DNA from: Morella rubra
Lineage: Eukaryota; Streptophyta; Magnoliopsida; Fagales; Myricaceae
DNA: 64,000 nt
Assembly (NCBI GenBank): GCA_003952965.2
Contig: CM025850.1
Coordinates: forward strand, 33,769,204-33,833,203
Direction: 5' to 3'
A program made the translations under genes and the position numbers. The stretch's first letter is position 1. Each line of letters opens with the position of its first letter. Of this stretch, positions 34,731 to 46,469 are shown in pieces. The notes beneath the pieces are model-generated. The model saw nothing but the letters and a program-made list of their open reading frames with translations, had not been told where the DNA came from and searched no databases.

Positions 34731-35688
34731 TGTAGTTGGAGTGGCACTTGTAGTTCAATTCTAATGTAGTCGTGAACATAGATAGTTGTTGTGATCCTGA
34801 TGTAATTGTATAAACCTATGTTGTAGTACATTGTCATGTAGCTGCCAGTTTTTGTCCTTTGTAATGGTACCCAACAGTTTTGACTTGCCATTTTGGCAAC
34901 TAATTGTAACATTCAGGAATCACGATTTAACTAATGTATGCACTTTTAGAGAATTATCATTCCTTATTAATGTGTAAATCTATTTGATGCTATTAAAACC
35001 AATTCGAGATGTTTGATGGTCTTTATTTGTCTCCAAGTAATCACAATAAAAATTGGTTTGTATTTCAGCTTAGCCGGGCATACAGGGCTCAGTCAACCCA
35101 AGAGTTTAGACTTTTCCATCAAACTTCATTAGGCATTTAATATATCATCAAATTCATTGGAGGAAATTATATGTAATTTCTTACTAGATATAACACCCAT
35201 TGTGCTGCGTATGTACATAAAAAAGTCCAGATGATACCCTCATACATAAAGCTGTCCAGATGGTACCCTCATACATAAATCTGTGCAGATTTCTACCAAC
35301 TATCAAATACATTAAACTAATTAATCTGAGTTGCTATATTTCAAAAAGCTTAATTCATCCATTGACACTTCAACACAAGAACTTCAAAGCCCTCATTCCT
35401 TCATAAAAAAAATTCGGTTGGAACCTGTAAAAACCAACAGATTGTCTTAGAACCAATTGGAGATATTTGAAGCATATCTGAATGATCTGAAAACCTGACT
35501 TGAAAAATACCCATACCTGGTCAACTCAGATCTGACTATACTTCAAACACCAAAAACCAAACTACTTCATATCCACAAAATACATACTAGTTCAGTTTCA
35601 CAAAGTACAAACTGATCCACAAAAAACTAATAGTTTCCACCATATCCAAACTTCTCCAAATCCACAAAAAACAAAATGCTTCACTTCA

Positions 35689-38600
35689 TCATTGCTTAGA
35701 TGCTCCAGTACCGAACTCCGGTGGGTCCAGTGGCACTGATTCTTGAGTACCCTGCACATGAGACCCATTAATGACTCTGCAACTCAATACACATGAACAA
35801 AAAAAAAAAAAGAAGCTTACACAGCTAGTTGTACGCACTTGAGCATCAGCCTCATTGGAAGAATTCCCTCTTCCCCTTCCCTTCCCTATTCCTCTACCTT
35901 TTCCTCTCCAACTGACCCGACCTTTACCTTGTCCTGCAAATGTATTTTGATTAGGGTCTTGCACCAAAAGGGAAAAAGGGTTAAACTAATGGTAGAAATT
36001 AAATAATGCATAAAACACATATTACACATAAATTGCATCCTTACTGCTGAAGCAGTAGTTCCTCCATCAGTGCTCTTTTTTGACTTTTTCTTCCAAATCT
36101 TTTTGTTAGGGTTTTCTGGGTGAGGGCATGCACCTGCATTGTGACTATCTGTGCCGCAGTTGCCACATTTTACAATGTACTCGCAACGACTAATCTTGTA
36201 TAGGACTTTTGGCTCATCTGGTTCCCTCGTCTTGCCTTTTTAGGCCTCCCCGGCTGAACCCTCGCAATAGGGGGTAGTATGACTGAGTTGACTATCTTCG
36301 GCCATGCCTCTGGATCCTGAACAACATGTATGCCGTGCTCGTATGACTTGAAGTATGTCGCCAAGTGGTAGCAGCTTGTGACGTATTCTTCTGGTCGATG
36401 TTTACGGAGATAGATGGCAGAACATGCGTGGATACATGGTATCCCAGTCAATTGCCACTTTCCACACGAACATGTCATTGCACTCAAGTCAACAATTTGA
36501 CGAGGGCCATATGGGTGGTCTACTTCAAATTCCAATCCATTCTGCCATTGGCATACACAAATTCTCGAATCACTCTTAATTTTCTCCAACATCCTGAATA
36601 TCTTTGGGCAAAGTGCATTCGGTGTCTGTTGGAGTACAGACTCAGCTCCAAGCTTTTTCTTGTGAAACCTGTTGAGTAGTTGACGACAAATCGTCTCCAG
36701 CATCGTAATCACGGGTTTGTCCCGTGCATCCTTGATCCAAGCATTGAATGACAGGTTGTTCGTCAACATATCGATTTTGGCTTCAACACCGAATGAATGT
36801 CTTGACCATAAGGAAGGATCATATCTCCCCAAGATCCTCCATGGGCTCATTATCTCAAGCGACTTCATTGCAATGTCAAAGTTTATATGGTAGGCAGCTG
36901 TAGCCCATAATCATGTGTCACCCCCCCATAATGCATAAGGACTTCAAATTTGCATGTATATGACGAAGACAACACCTCTTACTAACATGAGAATACTCAT
37001 TCTCCAATGCAAGTCCCAAGCCCTGCAATAAAACAAACAATTACACTATTTATCATCCTAATTTCTATGTTAACATGAAGGTCCATATCAAGTTAAGATA
37101 TTTCATACCTTCTGCCTATCGCTCATGATGGTCCAACCATGATCAATAACTTCACCAATGTCCTCCAACAACAACCCCATAAACCAAGACCAGGAATCCC
37201 TAGTCTCCGCCTCGACCATCGCGTATGCAATTGGGTACATATCATTGTTTCCGTCTATCCCGATAGCTGCCAGAAGTTGCCCACCGTACTGCCCTTTCAG
37301 ATGGCACCCATCAACACATACAATGGGTCTGCAATGCCTGAAACCAACTTTGCATGCAGCAAGACATATGTACATCTCCTGAAGTGATCACCAGATCTAG
37401 TAAGAATCACGGTTGTTCCTGGATTCCACTTCTCAAGTGCTAAAGCATATTGACCCGTAAACTTGAATTGCTCAGTTTGATTCCCATGGACCATCAAACG
37501 AGCCAACCTCTTTGTTCTGTAGCATCGGTGTAAAGGCACCTCAATATGGAAGTCTCGACGTATCTGGCCCCTCAATGCCTGAACAGACCAATTAGGATTA
37601 TCTCTAAAGTTTGGCAGATACTGGTGCGCCAAGAACTCAACATTGCACTTGGTATTCTCATAATGTGCCCCGCACGTATGCTCTGAAATGAAAGACTTTA
37701 TCTGAATCCTGTTATCACCTCGCATCTTCGAAGCAAACAAATAAAACTCGCAATCGTCCTCAACACATCGGGCTTGTACCCTGATCTTGTCATTTTTCAG
37801 ATAAAGGTAGTCGAAGTGCTTATGGGCTAATACCTCCTTAAAGCCTTACGTAACAGCTTCGTGGATGGAAAAATGAGACCATTCTCAAGTGTCACGTCTC
37901 CGGCATCTCAAGGTTCTCGGTAAACTCGGATAATTCTGCCCATGGGGTGCCTCATCGCTATCGGATTCCTGAACACTTCTTAAGTCATCATTGACCTCAT
38001 GCTCCGACTCAACTTCACCATCGACACCATTTTGAGCCCCCGAATTACTTGGAAATGTCCCAAACCAGTCCATATTTCCACTTGTGTTGTATGCATCTGC
38101 AACCCCTGGACTAACAACGTCATCATACACATCAGGTTCATTATCTCTTGCCTCAGGGAAGTCACTAATATCTGTACCATAATCAGAGTTGTTTTCCTTT
38201 TCACCCTCATCATTGTTAACATCATCTCTACCATCACCTCCTAATCCTCAAGCCCACCTATATAGCCAATTTGTTCCCCAACCTCCTCCTCAACCAACTC
38301 AGCCTCTTCTATTACATGTTCCACAAATATATTCAAAACCCTCATATTCTCACTTCGTGATCTGTTGATCATATTTACCACGTCCTTGTCAGTCTTAAAC
38401 GATCTAATAGAAGTCCACTTCTCATTATCAAATGTATACCATAGATCGCCCGTCAAATTGTACCCAAGTTGCTTCACTGCATACCCAATCTCCATCACTG
38501 AAATAAAATCAGGATCCATATTCCCAACCTCATCAACCTTACTGCCTGAATATATGCTGCCTCCAGCCCCAAGAAATTGCCCACCGTGATATATAAGTAT

Positions 38601-38696
38601 CTTCAGCGCACCTACAAAATCACGTAATTCATTCACGTTGTATGAGATGCATGCAGCAAGGGTCAGACATAACCTAATTAATAAACAAAAGAACAA
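35689..38696 (-). pseudogene. MULE transposase, unit B (nearly full length, broken)
   Basis: Pieces from N to C: 38696-38241 (N-terminal region with GALKILIYHGGQF and an acidic tail), 38237-37885 (acidic linker, ESEHEVNDDLRSVQESDSDE), 37740-37297 and 37375-37103 (DDE domain, frame broken between them), 36868-36170 (catalytic domain end, SWIM finger TCSCGKW, then GRPKKARR), zinc knuckle (CGNCGTDSHNAGAC, 36170-36100) and a Gly/Arg-rich C-terminal tail ending at 35689. Compared with unit A it has additional small deletions in the DDE and CxxH region (around 36770-36940). The family cuts and pastes DNA at MULE TIRs; this copy looks inactive. Confidence 0.88.
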
Positions 38697-39511
38697 AAAA
38701 ATACGTTACAATAACATTCAATACGAAATCAACAAACTGGGACCGCTGCTCAATAACTGAAGGAATAAATTGGGACCACTGCTTCGATTAAATGCATGTC
38801 CATGCACGTATTGAATGATATCACAAACCTAAGGACCTAAAATTAAAAACCCTAACTAATAACAAACGACTGAAGACAAAAGAGCAGACAAGCATGCAAC
38901 AAAACACATTTAAACTATATCTGTCTCCACTAAAAGACAACACTTTTCAGTACACAAGCATGAGGACACCCACAAACAGCTGACCACCCAATTTCGCACG
39001 AATCCCTTTTCACTTTCACACACTAAAGTAATCAAAAAGAGGACGCCCACAAAAGACACAGGGGGACCGATTAAATATACAAGCATTTGCTAAGATGATA
39101 AGAACAAAAACGGGGCCCTTACCTCTCGACATTATTGGCTGTCCAGACCTACTTCGTAGAGAAATCCACACGACTCAGCTCACCCAACAACTACCAACGT
39201 TGGTTCTTTTCTTCCTTTGTTGACTCAAATTCGAATGGGAACAAATTCGTCAATGTTCAATGGGAATTTTTTCAACCTCACAAGAGATCAGGGCACACTA
39301 GGGCTCACTCCGCTCACACTTGGAAATTTTTATCACTCTTGATAGCTAAGGACAAAACAGATGTTCGAGATGTTTCGTATAACGTTAATTGCAGATGAGA
39401 GGACGACACCGTTTAAGAGATTGCTGCGACACCGTTTGAAGACACTTGCAAACAAATTTCATCGACGCCGTTTCTGCAACATGTTTCTTCAAATGCTAAC
39501 TTGCAAACGCT

Positions 39512-39691
39512 GTTAATTTAGGTGCTGTGTTTTAATCTATGGCAAAAATGTAAATTGGGTGCTGCGTTTAAGCTATGGCAGAATGCAAATTGGGTGTTGC
39601 GTTTTAAATGATGGCAGAAATGTAAATTCAATGCTGCCCTCAATCTCCTAATTGGGTGCTGCGTTTTAAGATGGGCAGAAATGTAAATTTA
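39512..39691. repeat. Subterminal tandem repeats of the MULE right end
   Basis: Four to five imperfect units of about 36-43 bp, each reading roughly TTGGGTGCTGCGTTTTAA then ATGGCAGAAATGTAAA. The left end has only one unit. Such arrays are candidate transposase-binding sites. Confidence 0.8.
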
Positions 39692-39939
39692 CATTTCTTA
39701 CTTGATTTATGTCTCTACGCACCGTTTTGATTATGTGAGCATGTTCTGTGACCTGGCTGCCACGTGTCAAATTTGCTGACGTGTCAAAGAGTTCCGTTAA
39801 GTATATGAACGGCAGACTGACGGATGGGTGCTTTTGTAAAAAAAAAAAAAAACTCAAGGACTAAAAATTTTGACTTTTGAAAGTGAAGGACTAAAATGAA
39901 AAAGTGCCCAAAACCTAAGGACTAAACTGCTAATTTTCC
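39652..39939. repeat. MULE right terminal inverted repeat
   Basis: Inverse of 28720-28997. It contains a poly-A stretch at 39839-39851 corresponding to the T-run of the left arm. Confidence 0.92.
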
Positions 39940-40396
39940 TAATAATTAATAATTAATGTCCATAGACCAAGTGAAGACACCACAATTAATTTCATGGACA
40001 AATAGGGGTGACATGAGTAATCAAAGCATATGACTAACCCATAGAGTCAATATATATATATATTGAATGGGATGTTAAACAAGAGATTGCTTGCCAGCGG
40101 GGCTGTAGCCCAGTTTGTACCACCAGGATATTCACTAGCTTTGAATGGATATAAGTTGAAATTGCTTGCGAAAGTAAAGCTTGATTTTAGGCACAGTGGA
40201 TAGGCTGAGACTAACTGGTAGTCTTATTCATATTGTGATGACGGGCTCACCCAATGGACAATAGCTATGACTCAAATCGGATATTTTGTAATGGGGTGCT
40301 CCTATGGTCACTGAAGAGGGTTGTTACCCTAGTTGCTTCCTCTCCCCTTTTTTTGCTCCTACTAAAATCAAAACAAGAGATTACTTATATTATAAT

Positions 40397-40860
40397 TGTT
40401 ACCAATTGGGGGCACCCATGTGGGCACCCCATGCATGTATGAGCACACATGGCCTTTTTCATGACAAGGAGTCATGCAAGTGTCATGCTGACTCCTTGTC
40501 ATGCTTGGTGACACTTCGTCCCATGCATGACACTCTAGCCATGCATATTTGTCACAAGGAGGTTGATGAGGATAGGTTATAAAAGGCCTCTCCTCTCTCA
40601 CTTCTCAACACACCAAAAATTAGAGAGCTTTTCTCTCTCTAGAATTTAGTTGCCCTTCTTAATTTGAGCATTTAAGTTGTGGCATTAGTGGGTGATTCTC
40701 TAGTATAATACTCTACCAGCAGGAAGATTTTTTGGAACTTTAATAGTTGGGGCACGTGAAACAACTCCTAGCATTTGATTTCGGGGATGATCGAAATCCC
40801 ATTTATTTTTCTGCTGTGCGTATAAGTTTTCTAATAAGAATAAGACAAAATGGCAATATA
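40397..40860 (+). mobile_element. Possible solo LTR of a Copia-like element (fossil)
   Basis: Contains a TATAAAAGGCC box at about 40577-40587 followed by a CT-rich leader and a plausible U5, with a strong 15-bp hairpin upstream. No coding region and no second LTR are present. Ends are approximate and no target duplication was confirmed, so the assignment is tentative. Confidence 0.3.
40460..40503. repeat. 15-bp perfect hairpin in promoter-like sequence
   Basis: CATGACAAGGAGTCA (40460-40474) is reverse-complemented at 40489-40503 with a 14-nt loop. It lies about 75 bases upstream of a TATAAAAGG box. Confidence 0.8.
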
Positions 40861-41155
40861 GGATCCGTATTATGAAGTTAGTTGGGGAGTGTATATAACT
40901 ACAATATTTTATATAGAAGCTCATAACTTTTCTTCTTGGGCTGATCGATAACGTACAAACGCATTAGTAAACGAAAGATTCCTTACCTTAAATGAAGGAA
41001 CGCAACTAGTCCATGTGAGAAGAACCAACAATACAGACAACAAAATCCGCAATTTCGGAGAACTCGTGGAGTTGACATAGCTTTTACAGACTATAAAGGT
41101 CATAACTTTTGCATCTGAATGCCATCTTGTGACCGAGGAAGAGAGAAAACTTGGC

Positions 41156-44100
41156 ATGGAGTTGGACTTCTGCCGACCGATTGCTGCGGCTTTACTGGGT
41201 GGCTGCGTTTTTATGTTCTGGTTTCTCAAGAGAGTGAACGAGTGGTATTATGTTGGCAGGTTGGGAGAAGCTGCATGTCCTCTCCCTCCAGGTGATATGG
41301 GATGGCCTTTTATTGGGAATATGTTGTCTCTCTTCAAATCTCTACGATCTGGTGAACCCAACGCTTACCTCTACGGCCTCATCTCCAGGTCTCTTCCAGC
41401 TGTCTGATCTCTCAAACTTTCTTCACTGCATGCTTCTCTTTTACTTTTGTTTATGGGAAGGATCAAGATCTTGAATGCTTCTCTTTCGTTTTTTCATATG
41501 AGATCTTGATCCCACTCTTATAGAAGTCAAAGTTGGGCGAATGCTTGCCTCCTATGTGATTTCAGTACTGTACTAATGTGTGTGAATTTCTACTGTTTCC
41601 GGATAGCTTAATTAATCCACTAATTTTTTTGGTATAATTTTTTTTTTTCAATGTGGCCCCACTGTTCTAGTTCTTCTCCTAAAAATTCCTGGAATTTATC
41701 ACTTATCACAAGAAGGTCTTTCCGTCCAAACATGGAAAATAAACAAGGCACATAGGCATATTTCGCTAACGAAAAATGTATTATTAAGAGATACGATTGA
41801 GCAAATTCAGATGTCAATTGATTATTAGTGGTGACGTATTTTGTGAAGTAATGAGATTGGATGAAAAGACTTTTTGAGATAAGTAGTTAATTCGAGACTC
41901 AACTCGTATGGAAAGAATTGAAACTGAGGGACCAAATTTTTTTTTTAAAAAAAAAGAAGAACAAGAACAAGAACAAGAAGAATTTACTCTACTGACGGAT
42001 TAATTGAGTCTAAAATATATTCACAGAGACGCTTATTTTGTTTGCCATTAGAGGATATTTAATCAAGGCTGCATTTATGTTTGAAGATATAAGATTGAAG
42101 GGTTGAATTAATCAGATGTAAATTTAAGAACTATAGGAGTGTTTTTGTGCTATATAATTAGAAGACGAAGTGACAAATTGTTTGGTTTGACTCTTTGAGA
42201 AACAGATATGGGAAGACTGGCATCTACAAGACCCACGTATTTGGCTGCCCAAGTATCATCGTCTGTACGCCTGAATTATGTCGGCATGTCTTGACGAACG
42301 ACGAGCATTTCAAACAAGGTTATCCTAAATCCTGCGATCTTTTATCAGGGAAAAAGTCCCTTTCCAAAATTACTAGAGCAGAACACAAGCGTATGCGCCA
42401 GCTAATCGCAGCTCCCATCAACGGTCATGAGGCATTAGCAATATATATCGAACATATAGAGAGCACCGTCATTAGTTCCTTGGATGAATGGGCAAACAAG
42501 AAGCACCCATTTGAGCTCTTCACGGAAATGAAGAGGGTTACCTTCAAGATCATCACCCAAAATCTCATGGGTTCCGTCAATGATTCTACTTTTTGGGCAA
42601 CCGAGCACTTATATGCTGATTATCGTGAAGGATTAATATCCATGGCCATCAATATCCCGGGTTTTGCTTTTAATAAAGCACTCAAGGTACCGATTTCAAC
42701 TCCAAGTATGGATCCTAACGTACACTTCACAACTATGTTTGTAAGCAGAATTGGTGTAATGAGATGAGGTTAATAGTACTGGTGTTATCTTATGCAACAG
42801 GCAAGGAAAAAGTTGCTGGGTGTCATTCAATCTGTCTTGGACGAAAAGAGGGCGATGACAAAAAGTGGCGAATACAAGGGGAAGAAATCTATGATGGATC
42901 TGCTTATGGAAGTCGAAGATGAGAATGGTCAAATATTGGAGGATGAGGATATCGTTGATTTGCTGCTAACTTGCTTTTCAGTTGGTTTTGAGAGCTCTGC
43001 AACCTGTGCATTATGGGCAATAGTGCACCTGACTGGACATCCTGAAGTCCTCCAAAAAGCCAAGGTAGGCTTGCAAAATTTTACTTTCAAGGGGCTGCAT
43101 TTAGAGTAAACCCTCAAACTCAACAGAATATATATGCATTTGGATTAATTCCTGACTTCATTATCTCTGCACATGCCGGATACTTCTTGATAGTAACTAT
43201 TATACGATTCGTTTACCAGGAAGAGCAAGAGGAGATCATAAAGAGAAGACCATCTACCCAGAAAGGATTGAACCTTAAGGATATTAAACAAATGGAATAT
43301 CTTCCAAAGGTATGAGTTTTGACAATTTTTTTTTGTTCATTTTACTTGCCCTGAGGATCAAAACAGCCAAGAATGCTTCTTTTTAGGACCTTGGACAAAT
43401 GGACTTTTAGAAAACGTCTCTATGGTCATGTTTGCAAACTCAAATTCACTTTAAAAATGAAACATGTAGGTCAAAAAATATATTCCAGGACCGGAAGTAA
43501 ATATGATGACATTGATATGATCCTCAAATTCACTTTATAAAGGTTAAAAAGAAAATGTAGTTCAACTTTTAGTGTTGTTTAGACGCTATCACCAAATAAT
43601 TAGGATATTGTAGAACGAGATTAATCCTGTCAAATGATACCGAAAAATCTGAAAATCCAGATGCTGCATGATCAAACAGAGCTCTGAATGCAGGGTTGTG
43701 CTATCCCTTATTCTCAGAAAGCTTGATTCAGCCTTGTTCTAACAAGCTGCATACTCCTCCTGTCTTTTATAACGTAGGTAATTGATGAGATGTTGCGCAT
43801 GACAAATATGGTATCATTCTTCCGAGAGGCGAAAACGGATGTTCAAATCAATGGTAATTAGTCATGCCCAACATATTCCGAGCATTTATTCTCCTGCCTC
43901 CTAAGAAGAAAGTTAATTTTTCTCTAGGCTACACCATACCAAAAGGCTGGAAAGTTTTGGTCTGGTGTGGAGCTGTTCATATGGATCCTGAAATTTATGA
44001 AAACCCACAAGACTTCAATCCGTCGAGATGGGGGGAAGTAAGTGATACTCTCTGTTTTTCATTGTTTGAACTTCTTTCTCTCATCTGGTATGTATTATAT

Positions 44101-44616
44101 TTGTTGCTTTTTTCTTGTAATAGAAAATAAAACCAAAACCAGGGGCTTTCATGCCCTTTGGAGCAGGCAGCAGACTTTGCCCTGGAAGTGATCTGGCCAA
44201 GCTTGTCATAACCACTTTCCTTCATTATGTTCTGCTTAACTACAAGTACGTTTCCTCAAACCTTTCCAATATGGAGTACATTCTTCTCTTCTCTTTCTCC
44301 ACTGGAATGAAATACAACCGAGTTACAGTATATTGGCGCTCAATCAGAATTCCATGGAAAATTCAGTTGATTAAGCAATCACTTCATTTTTAGTTAACCC
44401 AATACTTATTTTCAGACACCCGAAAGTGCCTTCTTTTCAATTGATTTAAGTACTTTTTTTTTCTTTTTAGAGAAAACATCTAGAGTTTTAATTGCAGTAA
44501 AAGTTCACTGATATGAGTGCAGGGTCACGCGAGTTAATCCAGAATCCCCCCTACGCTACTTACACGCACCAATACCTGCAGACAACTGCCTCGTTGAAGT
44601 CACAGTGATCCGGTAG
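41156..44616 (+). CDS. CYP88A: CYP88-family cytochrome P450 (ent-kaurenoic acid oxidase-like), 8 exons
   Basis: Exons 41156-41388, 42206-42686, 42801-43064, 43220-43309, 43778-43853, 43928-44037, 44124-44245 and 44523-44616; all GT-AG and in frame, 489 aa, the usual length and eight-exon layout of CYP88A genes. An N-terminal membrane anchor ([13 protein letters not shown], ~12-27) precedes [10 protein letters not shown] and the proline-rich [15 protein letters not shown]. The I helix is [16 protein letters not shown], the K-helix EXXR is EMLR, then FNPSRW, and the haem loop is [11 protein letters not shown] with the axial Cys. CYP88A enzymes oxidise ent-kaurenoic acid to GA12 at the ER; other CYP88 subfamilies oxidise triterpenes. 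This copy diverges in the B-C region ([19 protein letters not shown]) and I helix, so the substrate is uncertain. A first-exon relic of another copy lies at 27915. Confidence 0.92.
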
Positions 44617-45189
44617 AGAAGACAGAATACATCTAATGCCTTGTTTAGTTGTTTTGCTAGATCTGGGAGTGCTGAACATGATTCACATGTAAATTCCTTG
44701 TACTAACAAAGAACATATTGTTAAGTTATTCTAGCTCACTGTATTAGCTATGTCCCTCATCAATTTTTCTTTTAACTCTTCACAAAAATTGATAGTATGG
44801 ATTGAATTCGAAAGTGACATCAGAAAAACAGAGTAGAAAATAAAAAGACAAAGAAAAAACTACAAAAACAAAAAGAAACCATGGAAAAACCAGGCGAAAA
44901 AAAAAGTAATAAGGAAAAAACAAAAACAAAAACTAGGGAAAAACTTCAACGAGTTTACAGTCAGACTCAACAAATTAGGAAAATAGACGGAAAATTAGTA
45001 TTTTTTTGCTAGGCCAGAAAATTAGTACTTGCATGTAAAGCAGGTACTACCGTTTTCATAATAATGTTATTTGATTGAACCTGAAAAACTATTTGAGTAG
45101 TAGAAGAATTAAAACCATGGAGGTTAATACTGTTGTGTTTTTTAAAATTGGTTTGACGATCATCACCAATAGAATTCACAGTTCTTCTT
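44617..45189. other. CYP88 3' flank, no gene
   Basis: Holds the P450 3' UTR, then A-rich low-complexity sequence (44820-44950). Nothing else recognised. Confidence 0.5.
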
Positions 45190-46010
45190 TAGAGTTATGT
45201 TTGATGATGATGATTGCATGACCAATGTCTTTTGATCCGATCACGACATGCGAAATGACTGTGTACTATTTGGAGACTTTGTTTCATATGGTACCACATA
45301 CAGGACAAACGACAAGCACAGGCCACTAGGTACATTTGTGGGAGTGAATCTCCATAGGGAGAGTGTAGTGTTCGGAGCATGCCTATTATTTGATGAGACA
45401 ACCTAGTCATTTTGGTGGTTGTTTGAAACATTTGTAGAGTGTATGGAATAAAAGGCAATCCAATCTTATTTTACTGATTAAGATGTTGTCATACTTGCTG
45501 CAATCTTTATTGCCTTGCCAAATACACATTATTTCCTTTGTGTATTATTCACAAAAATGCATTGAAAAACATTTGTTCCCTATTTGGCAGCAAAGACTTC
45601 AAGAGAGACTGAGATAAACATCTTTTCGATAGTAATGTGGATAATTTTGAGACTGATTGGTTTAAGACGATTGATGACCACGATCTCTTTGACAACAAGT
45701 GATTGCAAAATATATACAAGAAATGCGAGAAGTAAGCTCCAACCTACATTAGAAGTGTTTTCTATGCATGTAAGAGGACTATATAGTTGAGTGAAAAGCT
45801 TCAACGCTACCTTGTGTCGGCACTTGAAGTATGTAATGAACATGACTCGGTTTCTTCAATTTCAACAAACAATTGATGAAATGTCGTGAAAAAGAGCTTA
45901 TATCAAATTTTGAGATGTTTGACAAATTACCCATCGTAAGGCTGACTAAAAGTGTCCACACATATGCACCCCTTGTTTTGGCAACTATCAAATTTTGAGA
46001 TTTTGATTGT
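45190..46010 (+). pseudogene. FAR1/FHY3-related (FRS) transposase-derived gene relic
   Basis: On the plus strand, from about 45236, reads DHDMRNDCVLFGDFVSYGTT, YRTNDKHRPLGTFVGVNLHR, ESVVFGACLLFDETT, a stop, then SFWWLFETFVECME, and later FTD, DVVILAAIFIALPNTHYFLC. This is the FRS/Jittery-type MULE transposase core (FGDVV.FDTTY, CALL.DET, F.TD.D.A). Further on, WFKTIDDHDLFDN, LQNIYKKCEK and a VFYA-like piece continue the family order. Several stops and shifts and no introns or ATG: a dead copy, either of a host FRS transcription-factor gene or of a Jittery-like MULE. Confidence 0.8.
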
Positions 46011-46268
46011 AAGGCTGACTGAGTGGAAATTTCAACTTTTTTGGAACGGTGAATTTTTTTTTTTTAAGTAGATGTTGATTGTCGAAGGGAGTTTAATGGC
46101 TCTGAAGAGATTTCGTTACATCTTTGCAATCGGGACCCATCCCATATGTGTGTCACGGTTAAGCAATATGTTGTGACCACCACAAATGAGTTTAATTCAT
46201 TAACGTAGTTGCAGATACTTCGATTACCAATTAATTATGTTGGTAATTGCAAATCTTCTCAAGTTTAT

Positions 46269-46467
46269 GGTGTTTGGGAGCCAAAATTTTGGGCTTCCAA
46301 AATTTCCACCTTAATAAAATAACTCCTTGAAATTTTCTCTCTCTATATCAAATCATCCATTTTCACTCCAAATTAATATAAAAAATTCATTTAAATTATC
46401 TCTCTTTTCACTTTTTCAACAACTCCAACATCCCAATATTTTCCCAATATTTTCACAATCAAACACC
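46269..46467. mobile_element. Tourist-like MITE (GGTGTTTG termini)
   Basis: Left end GGTGTTTGGGAGCCAAAATT and right end AATATTTTCACAATCAAACACC are inverse with mismatches. The interior includes CAACTCCAACATCCCAAT, shared in inverse with 8270-8300. Non-coding, 199 bp; target duplication not resolved. Confidence 0.55.
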
Positions 46468-46469
46468 AC

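Larger units (their letters stand above)
30583..37830. repeat. Internal tandem duplication of the MULE core (2 x ~3.6 kb)
   Basis: Unit A (about 30583-34202) and unit B (about 34240-37830) run collinearly at very high identity. Each carries the GRF gene, the noncoding spacer, the transposase 3' exon, zinc knuckle, SWIM and DDE-domain exons in the same order. The junction near 34203-34240 contains an extra copy of the GGAGGAAATTATATGT phrase found at 31528 and 35158. Many differences between units are small deletions in unit B. Confidence 0.93.
28720..39939. mobile_element. Mutator-like element (MULE), 11,220 bp, with perfect 9-bp target duplication
   Basis: TIRs of about 280 bp: 28720-28997 and 39652-39939, starting GGAAAATTAGCAGTTTAG and sharing GGTTTTGGGCAC, CTTTCAAAATTCAAA-like, GACACGTGGCAG-like and CATAAATCAAGTAAG blocks. 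TAATAATTA flanks it exactly at 28711-28719 and 39940-39948. Inside are two copies of a MULE transposase (minus) and two of a GRF-zinc-finger gene (plus), arranged as a tandem duplication. The left arm (29000-30580) is non-coding with a CT microsatellite. The right arm (38700-39650) precedes the transposase start and should be its promoter side. The clean target duplication suggests a fairly recent arrival, though the transposase frames are damaged. Confidence 0.96.
39949..41155. other. Upstream region of the CYP88 gene
   Basis: No gene. 40100-40250 has a weak tRNA-like phrase (GGCTGTAGCCCAGTTTG). 40397-40860 looks like a retroelement LTR with its own TATA box. The last ~250 bases are the proximal promoter of the P450 gene. 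Confidence 0.4.

Noticed and set aside
40096-40250. SINE starting GGCTGTAGCCCAGTTTG
   Set aside because: Only a D-arm-like phrase; no B box, tail or target duplication found.
40304-40601. Open frames on both strands around 40.3-40.6 kb as a gene
   Set aside because: The sequence is dominated by palindromic CATGCATG and GACAAGGAG repeats and a TATA box, fitting an LTR rather than coding DNA.
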